This document shows positions 19,138 through 28,517 of a DNA stretch of 64,000 bases, in pieces. The stretch spans positions 1 to 64,000 of the forward strand of contig NZ_PUIA01000038.1 of assembly GCF_002967715.1 (NCBI RefSeq), written 5' to 3'. The position numbers and the translations under genes are program-made. This DNA comes from Blastopirellula marina (lineage in GTDB: Bacteria; Planctomycetota; Planctomycetia; Pirellulales; Pirellulaceae). Below the pieces are notes generated by a model. That model saw only the letters and a program-made list of their open reading frames with translations. It did no database searches and was not told where the DNA came from. Each line of letters starts with the position of its first letter. The first letter of the stretch is position 1.

Positions 19138-20199
19138 TTACTTATTCGATGTTGTACCGGTGCCGCTTGAAAGGGCAATCGACTTTCGCATGTCGGTATC
19201 GGCCTGAACGTTTCGTAGCGAGTAGTAATCCATGATGCTCAAGCGGCCATTACGAAACGCTTCCGAAATAGCTTTGGGAACTTCCGATTCTGCATCGACA
19301 ACAGCCGATCGGGCATTCTCAATTTCAGCCAGGTTTTCCCGCTCTTCGGCCACGGCCATTGCCCGGCGACCTTCGGCACGTGCGCGGGCAACTTGCGTGT
19401 CGGCTTCGGCCTGGTCGGCTTGCAGTCGGGCACCAATGTTTTCACCCACGTCGATATCGGCGATATCGATCGAGACAATCTCGAACGCCGTATTGGCATC
19501 CAAGCGTCGTGACAGTACGGCCTTGGAGATCAGGTCGGGGTTTTCTAGCACGTCGGAGTGCAGTTCGGCGGAACCGATCGCACTGACGATGCCCTCCCCG
19601 ACACGACCAATGATCGTTTCTTCGGTGGCACCACCAATCAGCCGCTGCAAGTTGGCTCGCACGGTTACTCGCGCTTTGACTTTCAACTGGATGCCGTTTT
19701 TGGCCATCGCATCCAGCGAAGTTCGTTTGGCATTGCGTGGCGGGCAGTCGATCACTTTCGGGTAAACACTCGTCTGGACGGCTTCCAGAACATCGCGTCC
19801 CGCCAGATCGATCGCCGTCGCTTCGCGAAAGGTCAATTGAATTGTCTTGGCTTTGTTGGCCGCAATCATTGCTTTGATGACCTGAGGCACATTGCCACCG
19901 GCCAGGTAGTGCGCTTCGAGCGCCTTGGTAGTGATCCCGGAAGAATCGCCTAGCCCTGCCTGAACGGCCATGATCTTGCTGCGAACGATCATCTTGGCGT
20001 TCACATTTCGGAACGACATGCCTAGCAGGTCGAAGATTGTGATGCCGGCCCCAGTCCAGATCGATTGAATCCAGAGGCGGAAGTAAAACGCGAAGATCCC
20101 GATAATGATCAACATCACCAGCCCGGCGGCCAGCATGCCGATGATCATCACGTTGGCCCACCAGTTGGCAAGCAGAGCTATTTCAACAATGTTTTGCAT
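19138..20199 (-). CDS. floA: Flotillin-like protein FloA
   Basis: A 353-residue protein with an N-terminal membrane hairpin (residues 14-45), an SPFH-type core, and an Ala/Glu-rich coiled-coil C-terminal half ([45 protein letters not shown]). The ends [27 protein letters not shown] and the region [36 protein letters not shown] are hallmarks of the FloA/YqfA family. It scaffolds functional membrane microdomains. Downstream of two NfeD genes, the classic flotillin partner, as in the Bacillus yqeZ-yqfA-yqfB operon. Confidence 0.95.
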   Translation of the reverse strand: MQNIVEIALLANWWANVMIIGMLAAGLVMLIIIGIFAFYFRLWIQSIWTGAGITIFDLLGMSFRNVNAKMIVRSKIMAVQAGLGDSSGITTKALEAHYLAGGNVPQVIKAMIAANKAKTIQLTFREATAIDLAGRDVLEAVQTSVYPKVIDCPPRNAKRTSLDAMAKNGIQLKVKARVTVRANLQRLIGGATEETIIGRVGEGIVSAIGSAELHSDVLENPDLISKAVLSRRLDANTAFEIVSIDIADIDVGENIGARLQADQAEADTQVARARAEGRRAMAVAEERENLAEIENARSAVVDAESEVPKAISEAFRNGRLSIMDYYSLRNVQADTDMRKSIALSSGTGTTSNK

Positions 20200-20269
20200 G
20201 GGATATTCTTCTACCGCGATGGCGTAGGTATTGATTCAGCCACCAGTTATGCCATTCTGACCGCGAAAG

Positions 20270-20857
20270 TCAAGCAAAGGGATCGTCTTCGAAGATTTCG
20301 TCGTTGCGAGTCGTCAGTGATTCTGTCGGCGATTCTTCGGCGGCCGGCTCGGGTGCGGCCTCGGTTTCATCGACTTTGGTTACCAGGACTCGATTCCCTT
20401 CGACTTCCACCACCTCGATCAAATCCCCTCGGTCGGCCGCTGGGCCCACGATAATCACATCCCAGCGATTACCGTCGATCTCGGCGACGCCACTGGGTAG
20501 CAGGTTGCTGCGAGCGATCCCGCGGCGACCGACCAGTTCGGTATGGCCGAAGCTTTCGTGCGAATCGACGTATTCGTCCGTGGCCGAATCGAGCAAGATC
20601 ATACGCCCCATGGGGGTGTGGGGCCAGACGCGGATCGCGATGCCAATCATCACCGGAACGGTAACCACCGTCGCCGCAAGGAATGCCGTGCCCACCGCGA
20701 TGTCACACTTCAGGTAAGCGTATACGACTGCCCCAATCAGCAGCACAGCGGCGATGAATCCCAAGACGCCTCCCGAAGGGATAAACATCTCAAGAACAAT
20801 CAGCGCCAATCCTGAGAGAAGCAGAATTAAGGCGATGGTGATCGGTGACATAAACAA
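20270..20857 (-). CDS. Short NfeD-family protein
   Basis: A 195-residue protein with three or four N-terminal membrane helices (residues 6-80, LILLLSGLALIVLEMFIPSGGVLGFIAAVLL). A soluble NfeD OB-fold domain follows (VGRRGIARSNLLPSGVAEIDGNRWDVIIVGPAADRGDLIEVVEVEGNRVLV). The C-terminal 40 residues are acidic and disordered. It lacks the ClpP-like protease domain of long NfeD. It lies between long nfeD and floA in the same operon, and probably pairs with FloA at the membrane. Confidence 0.9.
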   Translation of the reverse strand: MFMSPITIALILLLSGLALIVLEMFIPSGGVLGFIAAVLLIGAVVYAYLKCDIAVGTAFLAATVVTVPVMIGIAIRVWPHTPMGRMILLDSATDEYVDSHESFGHTELVGRRGIARSNLLPSGVAEIDGNRWDVIIVGPAADRGDLIEVVEVEGNRVLVTKVDETEAAPEPAAEESPTESLTTRNDEIFEDDPFA

Positions 20858-20881
20858 TCCCTCGTAAGCCGAGCGAATGAA

Positions 20882-23080
20882 CTACTGCGATGCCGAGCGA
20901 ACGATGGCATAGTTGCCGCGCACTTGGACGACGACAACCTTGTCTCCTTTTTCAATCATATCACCATCGGAAGTGACACTCACGATCTCGTGTCCGATTT
21001 TCGCTTTGCCACTTGGCCTCAGTGGCGTGAGGGCCAGGCCCGTATTGCCAACCAGATGCGTCAGGTCGACGATCGTTTCTCGGCGGCGAATTTCTTCCAT
21101 GGCTTCGTCATCGGGTGCATCGAGCATCGTTTGATTCAAGAACGGTGTCCTCGGCAGAACGTGCTTCGCAAAGAAAGCCGCGGCGATCATCCCGGAGAAG
21201 ATGACCAGGATCGTTCCCAGCGAGTAAGGCACCTGGTCGAGTTCGTAGTCGGTCGATGGCCAGATGAACGTCTGCATGGCCAGAACGATCCCGGCAATGA
21301 ACATCGCGCCACCACCCAGGCCGAAGATACCGAAGCCTGGCAGAACCAGAAGTTCCAGCAAGATAAAGAACAGCCCACCGATAATCAGCATCGCTTCCAG
21401 CCAACCGGCAGTGCCGTTGAGGAAGCGGCTCCAGAAGAAGAGCCCCAAGCACATCGCAGCCACGAAACCAGGAACACCGACGCCAGGTGCTTTGAACTCG
21501 CTGATCAACGCAATCACGCCAATAAACAGGCAGAACATGGCCAGACCAGGACTCGCCAGGATTTCGATGAACTGATGAGCCCAGTTCTGCTTGGGGATTT
21601 CAAGTTCGTCCGGCAAGCCATACCGCCGGGTCACATCCGATACGCTGGTTGCTTCGGAGTCGGCCACGCCCCAGTCGAGTGCTTTGGTGCCGGTTAATTG
21701 TAAAGGTATGCCTGCCTGGGTAACTTCCGGCCCTTGCTTCCACTGTTTTGCATCCTGGAGTTCGCGTGCTTCACGCTCGCTGAGGTACTTGGTGAGGGTT
21801 GTCCCAGGGCGTTCGTAGCGAAAGACCTTCAAGTCGGGGTCGTTCATCGCGCCCCAGATCGACCACGACCGGTTGGCCTCGATCGAAATCTTTGCCAGGT
21901 AGTTCTCCAGGTCCGCCCGGCCTTGCTCGGTGTACTGGTAAATACCCTCTCCGCCGAGACGGGCATTTGGGGAGACGGCAATTTCGTCGCAGGCCATCGC
22001 AATCAGCGAGGCATTAGAGGTTGCCTCTTCCGTGACCAAGGCCACCGTATGCACGGTATCAGGCAAGCCGAGCAGGAAGTTGACCATGTTCTCGCAAGCA
22101 ACTGGATCACCCCCACGCGACTTGAGTTCGATTAGCATGAAGTTCACGCCACGCGTGACGGCATCTTGCATCGAAAGCGAAGTCCGCTGAACCATCCGGT
22201 TGGAGATCTCGCCGTCCATGACGAAGCGAGCCGCTTTCCAGTCGCGGTTGAGCCCCAAGTCTTGGGTGATCTGGTTTTCAGGGATCTCTAAGAGAGCTGC
22301 CAACTGGCGATAGTTTTCGCTCACGTGGCTGATCAACTGTAAGTCTTGCCGCAACTTGTTGGCGGTGAAAAGTGCCATCTGTCCGCGCGGCACGAGTTTC
22401 TCGGAAGTGGCGACCTGCCCATCGTTCTTGAGCTGGGCATACTCCTCGCCATTGACGAAGCGGCGATCGTTGACGCGATAGACTTCTAAGCTCGGGTCGA
22501 GCATGCCGAGTGCCAGTTGCGGCGGCAGCACGTTGCGGAAGCCGGCGATCTCTTCGTAAGCGTGACGCATTGTGTTGGAAATCGAGCCTTCGTCGATCCC
22601 GGCGTTGCCAAGCTCGGCGTCGGGGTGCATCACGATCTGTTCGCAGGCCAAGGGAATCAGGACCGCATGCCCTTCGATTGGGCCTTTCAGGTACGCGACC
22701 GTCTTCAGCCGGGTGGCCTCTTTGGAGGTGAGGAAGCGTGCAATCGCCAGGCTGCGTTCAAACTCGCTGCCGCGCGACTGGCCTTCGGGGCCCCCATCCA
22801 GTTCAAGGATCACGACCGGGCGTTCGTCCTTATCGGTCAATCGAGAGAGAAGCTTCTGAAGGCTTTGCTTGACATCCGTATCAACGGTACCGGTAATCGG
22901 CAACGCAACCTTCAGGCGAACACCAGCAAGCTTGGGGGCCGCTCCTGCGTTGGCCTGGTCCTCTTTCTCAGCGGCCAGTTCGTCCTGTTGAGACAGCACT
23001 GCCGAGGGGGAGACCATGACCAGAGCCAGGAGCAGAAAAGCTTCTGCCCACCAGATCCAGGTGCCGCGAGCTTTCAACAT
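20882..23080 (-). CDS. nfeD: Long NfeD protein with two ClpP/crotonase-like protease domains
   Basis: A 732-residue protein: signal peptide (1-30), two serine-protease-like ClpP-fold domains (about 55-260 and 290-470), 4-5 membrane helices (about 500-660), and a C-terminal OB fold (VGNTGLALTPLRPSGKAKIGHEIVSV). The first protease domain reads LKGPIEGHAVLIPLACEQI where family members have A-S-A-G, so the catalytic Ser is absent. The second reads ATSNASLIAMACDEI and keeps a Ser. It is therefore probably a pseudoprotease plus active protease in one chain. First gene of the flotillin operon. Confidence 0.88.
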   Translation of the reverse strand: MLKARGTWIWWAEAFLLLALVMVSPSAVLSQQDELAAEKEDQANAGAAPKLAGVRLKVALPITGTVDTDVKQSLQKLLSRLTDKDERPVVILELDGGPEGQSRGSEFERSLAIARFLTSKEATRLKTVAYLKGPIEGHAVLIPLACEQIVMHPDAELGNAGIDEGSISNTMRHAYEEIAGFRNVLPPQLALGMLDPSLEVYRVNDRRFVNGEEYAQLKNDGQVATSEKLVPRGQMALFTANKLRQDLQLISHVSENYRQLAALLEIPENQITQDLGLNRDWKAARFVMDGEISNRMVQRTSLSMQDAVTRGVNFMLIELKSRGGDPVACENMVNFLLGLPDTVHTVALVTEEATSNASLIAMACDEIAVSPNARLGGEGIYQYTEQGRADLENYLAKISIEANRSWSIWGAMNDPDLKVFRYERPGTTLTKYLSEREARELQDAKQWKQGPEVTQAGIPLQLTGTKALDWGVADSEATSVSDVTRRYGLPDELEIPKQNWAHQFIEILASPGLAMFCLFIGVIALISEFKAPGVGVPGFVAAMCLGLFFWSRFLNGTAGWLEAMLIIGGLFFILLELLVLPGFGIFGLGGGAMFIAGIVLAMQTFIWPSTDYELDQVPYSLGTILVIFSGMIAAAFFAKHVLPRTPFLNQTMLDAPDDEAMEEIRRRETIVDLTHLVGNTGLALTPLRPSGKAKIGHEIVSVTSDGDMIEKGDKVVVVQVRGNYAIVRSASQ

Positions 23081-23168
23081 CCGGGGACCTATCTACGTAG
23101 GAAGTGGACACTAGAAATAGCGTTCCTATTTTTAAGACAACTGAATTATAGCGCGAGACGAAACAGGG

Positions 23169-23217
23169 CAAAAGAAAATCCACCTTTCCGATTCATGAAG
23201 GAATCGAGAAGGTGGAT
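23169..23217 (-). terminator. Strong rho-independent terminator
   Basis: Two 17-base arms (23178-23194 and 23201-23217; two mismatches) with a six-base loop form a long stem. Read leftward it is followed by TTTTCTTTT. It ends the TIGR03009-like gene and insulates the flotillin operon that starts at 23080. Confidence 0.85.
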
Positions 23218-23253
23218 ATTGTGCGAATTAAGGCGATTTGGGCGATATAGCTA

Positions 23254-24300
23254 CTAGCGAGGCATCGCTTGATTGGGGCGAACGGCGTTGGCCGGCCCCT
23301 GCCCTGGTTGCTGAGCACCTGGCGTTTGCTGAACCACTCGCTGCCAGCCGGCAGGCAATTGCGGCTGATAGAACGAGCGTTTGAACATCGCTTGCAGGTT
23401 CGCCGTCAGACCACCGGCTTCGTACGTCTTGCGATCGGAAAACTGATAAACCGTTCGCGAGTAGTTGGGCATGTTCGGCGGCGTGGCATTGGGATTGTAT
23501 TCCCGATCGAACACCGAGATGGCGAACGGCAGGAACTCTTCGCGGTCGATCAGGATATCGATGTAACGGTACTCAGAGGCATCCTGAGGTCGCTTTGGCC
23601 AGGCTTCCAGCCAATACTCGTTCGGGTTGTTCCCTTGGTAAGGAGAAACGCGAAGGTAGAAGCGATCCTTGATCTCGTCCTTTTTGGCACCAAACAAAAA
23701 CGGCAGTGGGCCGTTGGTGATTGCCTGCCCTTGCTGTTCCGGCGGTAGCGGCCAGATCTTCAACTGCTTGGCAGCGACATCAAACTCGAAGATCGAAGCA
23801 CCGTCGCACACCCAATGCTCAAGGACTTCGGCGGGGCGAAAGTCGTAAGTTGCCGGCTTGCCGGCTTCTTTGGGGGGCGTGTAATGCTGAATCGATTCGA
23901 CTTTGAACAGCCCCTTGTCAGGCTGCTCGTACTTGATGATGCCTTTGCTGTAGGTCTTGTGGGTATCGGCAGGGCCGAAGACCGAATCGTATTCCCAACG
24001 CTCGAAGTTGGCTTCGTAGTGATTGACCTTCTTGCTGCGGAATTCCCAGAACTGCAGGATGTCGTCGATGTACTTCTGTTCCTGAGGAGTTACCTGGAAC
24101 GGAGCTGGCATCTGACCCTGGCCTGCTTGGGCCTGACCGCCAACCATGCCGGGTTGAAGATTCTGCTGCGGATTGACCTGCTGCCCATTTTGAGCCAGTC
24201 CGAGAGGTTGGCCGGTGTTGCCTTGGGCCAGGACAAAGCTGTTGCTGCTGACGAGGCCAACCATGGCCATGCACGCCGCGAGGAAGATTCCATTCTTCAT
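23254..24300 (-). CDS. Secreted TIGR03009-type planctomycete protein
   Basis: About 348 residues from the ATG at 24300, giving a clean signal peptide (MKNGIFLAACMAMVGLVSSNSFVLAQ). A GTG at 24333 would add 11 residues. A Gln/Gly/Pro-rich linker (about 27-70) precedes a folded domain with IDDILQFWEFRSKKVNHYEANFERWEYDSVFG. Regular strands such as YSKGIIKYEQPDKGLFKVE and DILIDREEFLPFAISVFD follow. This matches my knowledge of the planctomycete-specific TIGR03009 domain, whose fold suggests a LolA/LppX-like lipid-binding shell. Function is unknown. The tail is again Gln/Pro-rich. Confidence 0.78.
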   Translation of the reverse strand: MKNGIFLAACMAMVGLVSSNSFVLAQGNTGQPLGLAQNGQQVNPQQNLQPGMVGGQAQAGQGQMPAPFQVTPQEQKYIDDILQFWEFRSKKVNHYEANFERWEYDSVFGPADTHKTYSKGIIKYEQPDKGLFKVESIQHYTPPKEAGKPATYDFRPAEVLEHWVCDGASIFEFDVAAKQLKIWPLPPEQQGQAITNGPLPFLFGAKKDEIKDRFYLRVSPYQGNNPNEYWLEAWPKRPQDASEYRYIDILIDREEFLPFAISVFDREYNPNATPPNMPNYSRTVYQFSDRKTYEAGGLTANLQAMFKRSFYQPQLPAGWQRVVQQTPGAQQPGQGPANAVRPNQAMPR

Positions 24301-24396
24301 CGAGGATTTCCGCTTTTGAGGGGGACCAAACACGGCTGAGATGCCCCAGCCGATGGGGAAACGAGCCTGGATCGTATCACATTGCCTGCATGCGAC

Positions 24397-25014
24397 CTAG
24401 ATCGAATCTTCGCGCGGAGCTAGCAGATGATAAAGCTCGTCAAAATGGGTCGCAGAATGTGTGGCGTGCTCATTTCCCTCAACGGTTGCCGGATTCTTCC
24501 CTTCGGTGAAAAGGACGCTCGGGCAGCCGGCATTGAGGGCCGACTGAATGTCGAGCTCGTAGTCTCCCACCATCACGACCTCGTCGACGGTCATCTGCCA
24601 GCGGCGGCAAATCTCGAGAATCGCCCACGGATCAGGCTTGTGGGGCCCATCATCCCGGCAGATGACGATGTCGAAGTAGTGGCCGATGTTCAAAAATTTC
24701 AGCGTGCGCCGGGTGTTCTCGGTGCTGTTCCGCGTGACGATCGCCATTGGCCGGCCTTCCCTAGCCAACGCTTGTAGCAGCCGATCGGCACCGTCGATCA
24801 ATGAGGCCCGCTTCGCCCCTTCGAGTTCGTGACGATGAAGAATCACTTCTTTGGCCGCGCGGTCGGCTTGGGAGAGTTCGGCTAACTGCTCTAAGATAGG
24901 AATGCCCGGCCGCAGCCCCATCTCGGCCCGCATCGCGGTAAAGTCGAGTCCCGAATCAACCAGGGTCCCGTCCATATCGAAGATGATGCCTTTGAGGTGG
25001 GAGAGTGCAGTCAT
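24397..25014 (-). CDS. HAD-superfamily phosphatase (phosphoglycolate phosphatase-like)
   Basis: A 205-residue HAD hydrolase. Motif I is FDMDGTLVDS, with the nucleophile and acid Asp residues; motif II is IVTRNS, motif III the Lys in HKPDP, motif IV GDYELDI. A small alpha-helical cap is inserted between motifs I and II. Family members of this size dephosphorylate phosphoglycolate or similar small phosphate esters; the specific substrate is inference. The gene runs opposite to the dehydrogenase at 25.1 kb, with a short interspersed repeat between them. Confidence 0.88.
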   Translation of the reverse strand: MTALSHLKGIIFDMDGTLVDSGLDFTAMRAEMGLRPGIPILEQLAELSQADRAAKEVILHRHELEGAKRASLIDGADRLLQALAREGRPMAIVTRNSTENTRRTLKFLNIGHYFDIVICRDDGPHKPDPWAILEICRRWQMTVDEVVMVGDYELDIQSALNAGCPSVLFTEGKNPATVEGNEHATHSATHFDELYHLLAPREDSI

Positions 25015-25062
25015 GGTACGTTATTGTGCTCGGTATGGATGCTGGACTAAAAATCATGCCCC

Positions 25063-25098
25063 CTCACCCTAGCCCTCTCCCCGCAGGGGCGAGAGAAC
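25063..25098. repeat. Short interspersed GC-rich repeat (CCCTCACCCTAGCCCTCTCC type)
   Basis: The sequence CCCTCACCCTAGCCCTCTCC is followed by an inverted CTCTCCCC / GGGGCGAGAG arm pair. This form of intergenic repeat is scattered through many bacterial genomes. It occupies most of the gap between the HAD gene and the dehydrogenase gene. Only one copy is seen in this window. Confidence 0.5.
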
Positions 25099-25119
25099 AT
25101 GAATGAGAAAGGAACGCTT

Positions 25120-26115
25120 GTGGAAGTCGCCGTCTTTGGAACGAAATCATACGACCGTCAGTTTCTACTGGCCGCAGCCGACGGGACCGATATCGAGTGG
25201 ACTTTCATCGAACCCCGGTTGACCGAGACCACGGCACCGCTGGCCTCCCCCTTCGAGGCCATTTGCTGCTTTGTCAACGACGAGATTTCCTCCGCCGTGC
25301 TGCAAAAGCTGTCCGAAGGGAGGACCAAGCTGATTGCCATGCGTTGTGCTGGGTACAACAACGTCGACCTGCCCGTAGCCCACGAACTGGGAATCCAGGT
25401 TGCCCGGGTGCCGGCTTACAGCCCCTATGCGGTGGCCGAGCATGCCGTCGGCTTAATCCTGACGCTCAACCGCAAATATCACAAGGCGTACAACCGCGTC
25501 CGTGAAGGGGATTTTTCGCTCTCTGGCCTCTTGGGCTTCGATTTGCATGGCAAAACGGTTGGCGTGATCGGTACCGGTAAGATCGGGCAGATCTTTGCCA
25601 GGATCATGCATGGGTTCGGGTGCGATCTGCTCGCCTTCGACGTGCACGAGGCCGAAGATTGCCGAAAATGGGGGGTGAAGTACAAGCCGCTCGATGAAGT
25701 TCTTGCGCAAAGCGACATTATCTCGCTGCACTGTCCTCTGCTGCCTGCGACCCGGCATTTGATCGGTGAAGCGGCGATCGGCAAGCTGAAACCAGGAGCC
25801 ATGATCATCAACACCAGCCGCGGGGGCCTGATCAATACCATGGCCGCGATCAATGGTTTGAAATCAGGCCAAATCGGTTCGCTGGGGATCGACGTCTACG
25901 AGGAAGAAGCGGAACTGTTCTTCGAGGACAAGTCTCAGTCGGTCATTCAAGACGACGTATTTGCCCGGCTGGTGACCTTCCCGAATGTCCTCGTCACTGG
26001 GCATCAAGGCTTCTTCACGCAAAACGCATTAGAAGCCATCGCCCAGGTAACCGTTCAGAATCTGAACGAGTTCGCGGCTGGAGAAGAGCTGACGAATGAG
26101 GTCAAGGTTTCTTAA
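25120..26115 (+). CDS. ldhA: D-lactate dehydrogenase-type 2-hydroxyacid dehydrogenase
   Basis: I favour the GTG at 25120, preceded by AAAGGA, because the family starts with a strand like M-x-V-A-V-F-x-T-K-x-Y-D. The ATG at 25099 adds seven residues just behind the interspersed repeat. About 331 residues. The NAD-binding motif is VIGTGKIGQ; catalytic Arg is in NTSRGGLI, Glu in IDVYEEE, His in VTGHQGFFT. This matches D-LDH (LdhA), reducing pyruvate to D-lactate with NADH in mixed-acid fermentation or redox balancing. Confidence 0.92.
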   Translation: MEVAVFGTKSYDRQFLLAAADGTDIEWTFIEPRLTETTAPLASPFEAICCFVNDEISSAVLQKLSEGRTKLIAMRCAGYNNVDLPVAHELGIQVARVPAYSPYAVAEHAVGLILTLNRKYHKAYNRVREGDFSLSGLLGFDLHGKTVGVIGTGKIGQIFARIMHGFGCDLLAFDVHEAEDCRKWGVKYKPLDEVLAQSDIISLHCPLLPATRHLIGEAAIGKLKPGAMIINTSRGGLINTMAAINGLKSGQIGSLGIDVYEEEAELFFEDKSQSVIQDDVFARLVTFPNVLVTGHQGFFTQNALEAIAQVTVQNLNEFAAGEELTNEVKVS

Positions 26116-26126
26116 TCTGGTTGGAA

Positions 26127-26597
26127 TTAGAGCGTCACGCTCGCCAACTTCAGGATCGCCTCGAACTCTTTCTTCTTCACCGGCTGAACTGAGAGACGCG
26201 AGCCTTTTCGCATCAGTTCCATATCAGCCAATGCCTTCACGCCGGTAAGTTGGTCGCGGCCGAGTGGTTCGGGGAACTTCTTTTTCAGCTGGATATCGAC
26301 CATGAACCAGCGTGGGTTCTCGATGGTGCTTTTCGGGTCGAAGTGGTGATCGTTCTTGTCCCACGAGGTGAAGTCGGGATAGCTTTCCTTAACGACCTCG
26401 GCCACACCCACGATCGATGGAGGGTTGGCGTTGGAGTGGTAGAAGAGAACCAGGTCTCCTTTTTTCATGTCGTCCCGCATGAAATTCCGAGCCTGGTAAT
26501 TGCGAACGCCGGACCAGAAAGTCGTCTTCTTCTTTTCTTTCGCCAGGTCATCGATGGAGTACGATTCCGGCTCCGTTTTCATCAACCAGTAATTCAT
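26127..26597 (-). CDS. EVE domain protein
   Basis: A 156-residue single-domain protein starting YWLMKTEPESYSIDDL, the signature of the EVE (thymocyte nuclear protein 1-like) family. FWSGVRNYQARNFMRDDMKKGDLVLFYHSN and GVAEVVKESYPD are also conserved. The fold is PUA-like and is thought to bind modified bases in DNA or RNA; its bacterial role is not settled. Normal length. Convergent with the dehydrogenase gene, 11 bases apart. Confidence 0.92.
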   Translation of the reverse strand: MNYWLMKTEPESYSIDDLAKEKKKTTFWSGVRNYQARNFMRDDMKKGDLVLFYHSNANPPSIVGVAEVVKESYPDFTSWDKNDHHFDPKSTIENPRWFMVDIQLKKKFPEPLGRDQLTGVKALADMELMRKGSRLSVQPVKKKEFEAILKLASVTL

Positions 26598-26784
26598 CGT
26601 TCGGTGCTATCACTTGGGGATTGGGCTGCCAGCGACGGCAATTTTCATGTTTCATCCAGAACCGTTAGAATAAACGACTCGGCCATCGTTTGTCATGGGG
26701 CGTAAGTCGAGGTTGACTTGTCGTCGCGAATCCGAGAAAACCTCGCACCCTACTTACTAGCGGATCCAACCAGAGCTGTCGGAA

Positions 26785-27693
26785 TTGAGAAGCAGGACGC
26801 AAATAAGCGACGAAGTCTTAGCCATTCCCATGTTTATGGCAACGGTGGCTATTCTTGCGTTTTTTGCTCTCACGGTTCAAGAGTACATGACGCGGGAAGA
26901 GCATCTTTCGGTCTTCCGGCTTATGGCCTTTTTCTGGCTGACATTGGCCATGTATCCCATCTTCTGGACCGAATCGCTGTGGCATTTTGCGATCGATAGC
27001 CCTCGCAAGTGGGAAACTCTCTACGCGTGCGTTTTGCCGCCGCTACGTCTCGCCCGGCGAGATATGCAAGACGGCTCGCGAATGTGGCTGCCCATTTTGG
27101 GGTGGCGACAGATTGACGAAGACCTGCATGAAGAAGTTGAACGCGATCTTAGCGTGCCGATGATCATCGTCGCGGTGATGATTCTTCCTCTGCTGGCGAT
27201 CGACTTCGTGTGGGCAGCACAACTGGAGCGTTCGCGGGCACTGCAAGCCATCGTCGAAACGGGCTACAGCATTACCTGGCTGGCCTTCACGATGGAATTC
27301 ATCGTGATGTTCTCGATCGTCGACAAAAAGATGCTGTACTTAAAGACGCACTGGGTCGACCTGCTTATCATTTGTTTGCCGCTGGTCGCTTTTCTCCGGG
27401 CCTTCCGTGTGACGTAAATAGTGCGTCTACAACATGTAACCCGTGCGACGCGTGTATACCGCATGCGTGGTCTGGCCCTGCGTGTATGGCGAGGGCTGTT
27501 GGCGATGGACGTGATCAGTCGTCTGGCTCGCATGACGCCAGAGGCAAAGATTGAAACGCTGCAAAAGCTGATTCAGGAGAAGAAGCGCGAGATCGAAAAC
27601 CTCGAAGAAGAGATCGCCGAACTCGAGCTGCAGATCAAGCCGCCCAAGCAAAGCGAGGCCGCCAAGAACCTCCGCGAAGGAGAGGCGGCCTAG
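26785..27693 (+). pseudogene. Ion-channel-like membrane protein gene split by an in-frame stop
   Basis: One reading frame runs through 26785-27693 but is interrupted by a single TAA at 27415-27417. Before the stop are about 210 residues with roughly five membrane helices, ending WVDLLIICLPLVAFLRAFRVT. After it, in the same frame and resuming at once, is LQHVTRATRVYRMRGLALRVWRGL, then a coiled coil (IETLQKLIQEKKREIENLEEEIAELELQI). A basic Arg-rich S4-like/juxtamembrane segment followed by a coiled coil is what ion-transporter relatives have as one chain. Either the gene is broken, the stop is a sequencing error, or it is read through. The start is uncertain: TTG 26785 or ATG 26830. Confidence 0.6.
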
Positions 27694-27741
27694 TTGGTTT
27701 TCATGAACATAGGATGCGGCTTCGGGCAGCACCCGAGTTGC

Positions 27742-28437
27742 TTACTTCTTTTCTTTCAGCGGCGACTTGTCGAGTTCTTCCTCGCCGTCTAACTGACGCA
27801 GCCGTACGCTACGGTACCAGACCGGGTCGCCGTGGTCTTGCAGTTTTAGCTTCGCTCCGCGGGAATCGAGCTTGGCACCGCGTACTCTGAGCTTTTCTAC
27901 TTGCTGCGCAAGATCGGGATTGGTGTAGTCGATGTCGACAACCTTCTCGCCGTTGAGCCAATGCTGGATGACGGTTCCCTGGCAAACGATTCGGCCGGTG
28001 TTCCATTGCCCCGGCTCTTTGGTTGCGTCGTGCGAAGGGGCGATGCAGTAGTAGAGGGACGCGGCACTCGTGTCAGGCGTCTTGCCGTCGCGATGTCGCT
28101 GGTTGTCGAGAATCTGGTACTCGTACTGGCCAGGCCGATAGTAAACGCCACTGTTGCTGCCTGGGGCGACTTTCCACTCGAAGCGTAGCTCGAAGTCGTC
28201 TGGGACAGGCTTCACATCATAGACGATATCCCCCCCTTTGCCTGTTCGCTCGATGATGCCGTCGTTGGCTTTCCAGTTGCCGTTATGCTTCCAGCCTTCG
28301 AGGCCAGTACCGTTGAAGAGAAGCTGGAAGCCTTGGGCCTTCTCGTCGGCCGTCAGTTGATTGGGTTCGTCGGCGCATAGTAGGGCCGTCGAGGCACACG
28401 AAAGGATCAGAGCGAGGCACAAGCTGAGTCGATGCAT
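27742..28437 (-). CDS. Secreted DUF1080 protein (3-keto-disaccharide hydrolase family)
   Basis: A 231-residue exported protein with a signal peptide (MHRLSLCLALILSCASTALLCAD) and a DUF1080 beta-sandwich. Conserved blocks are GFQLLFNGTGLEGWKHNG near the start, FELRFEWKVAPGSNSGVYYR in the middle, and HWLNGEKVVDID plus KLQDHGDPVWYRSVRLR near the end. Family members, concanavalin-like lectin/glucanase folds, act on 3-keto-glycosides or bind sugars. They are very expanded in planctomycetes. A second paralogue lies at 61.7 kb. Confidence 0.9.
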   Translation of the reverse strand: MHRLSLCLALILSCASTALLCADEPNQLTADEKAQGFQLLFNGTGLEGWKHNGNWKANDGIIERTGKGGDIVYDVKPVPDDFELRFEWKVAPGSNSGVYYRPGQYEYQILDNQRHRDGKTPDTSAASLYYCIAPSHDATKEPGQWNTGRIVCQGTVIQHWLNGEKVVDIDYTNPDLAQQVEKLRVRGAKLDSRGAKLKLQDHGDPVWYRSVRLRQLDGEEELDKSPLKEKK

Positions 28438-28517
28438 GGGTGGGACCTTCCAGGAGTGAGTTGAGAGTAGGCGTCACTTGGGACGACTCGCAATGCCTCA
28501 CGAAGCTCCCAAATGCA

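Noticed and set aside
27421-27693. Separate small basic/coiled-coil protein gene
   Set aside because: It is in the same frame and joins the preceding membrane protein; I treat it as the rest of the interrupted gene.
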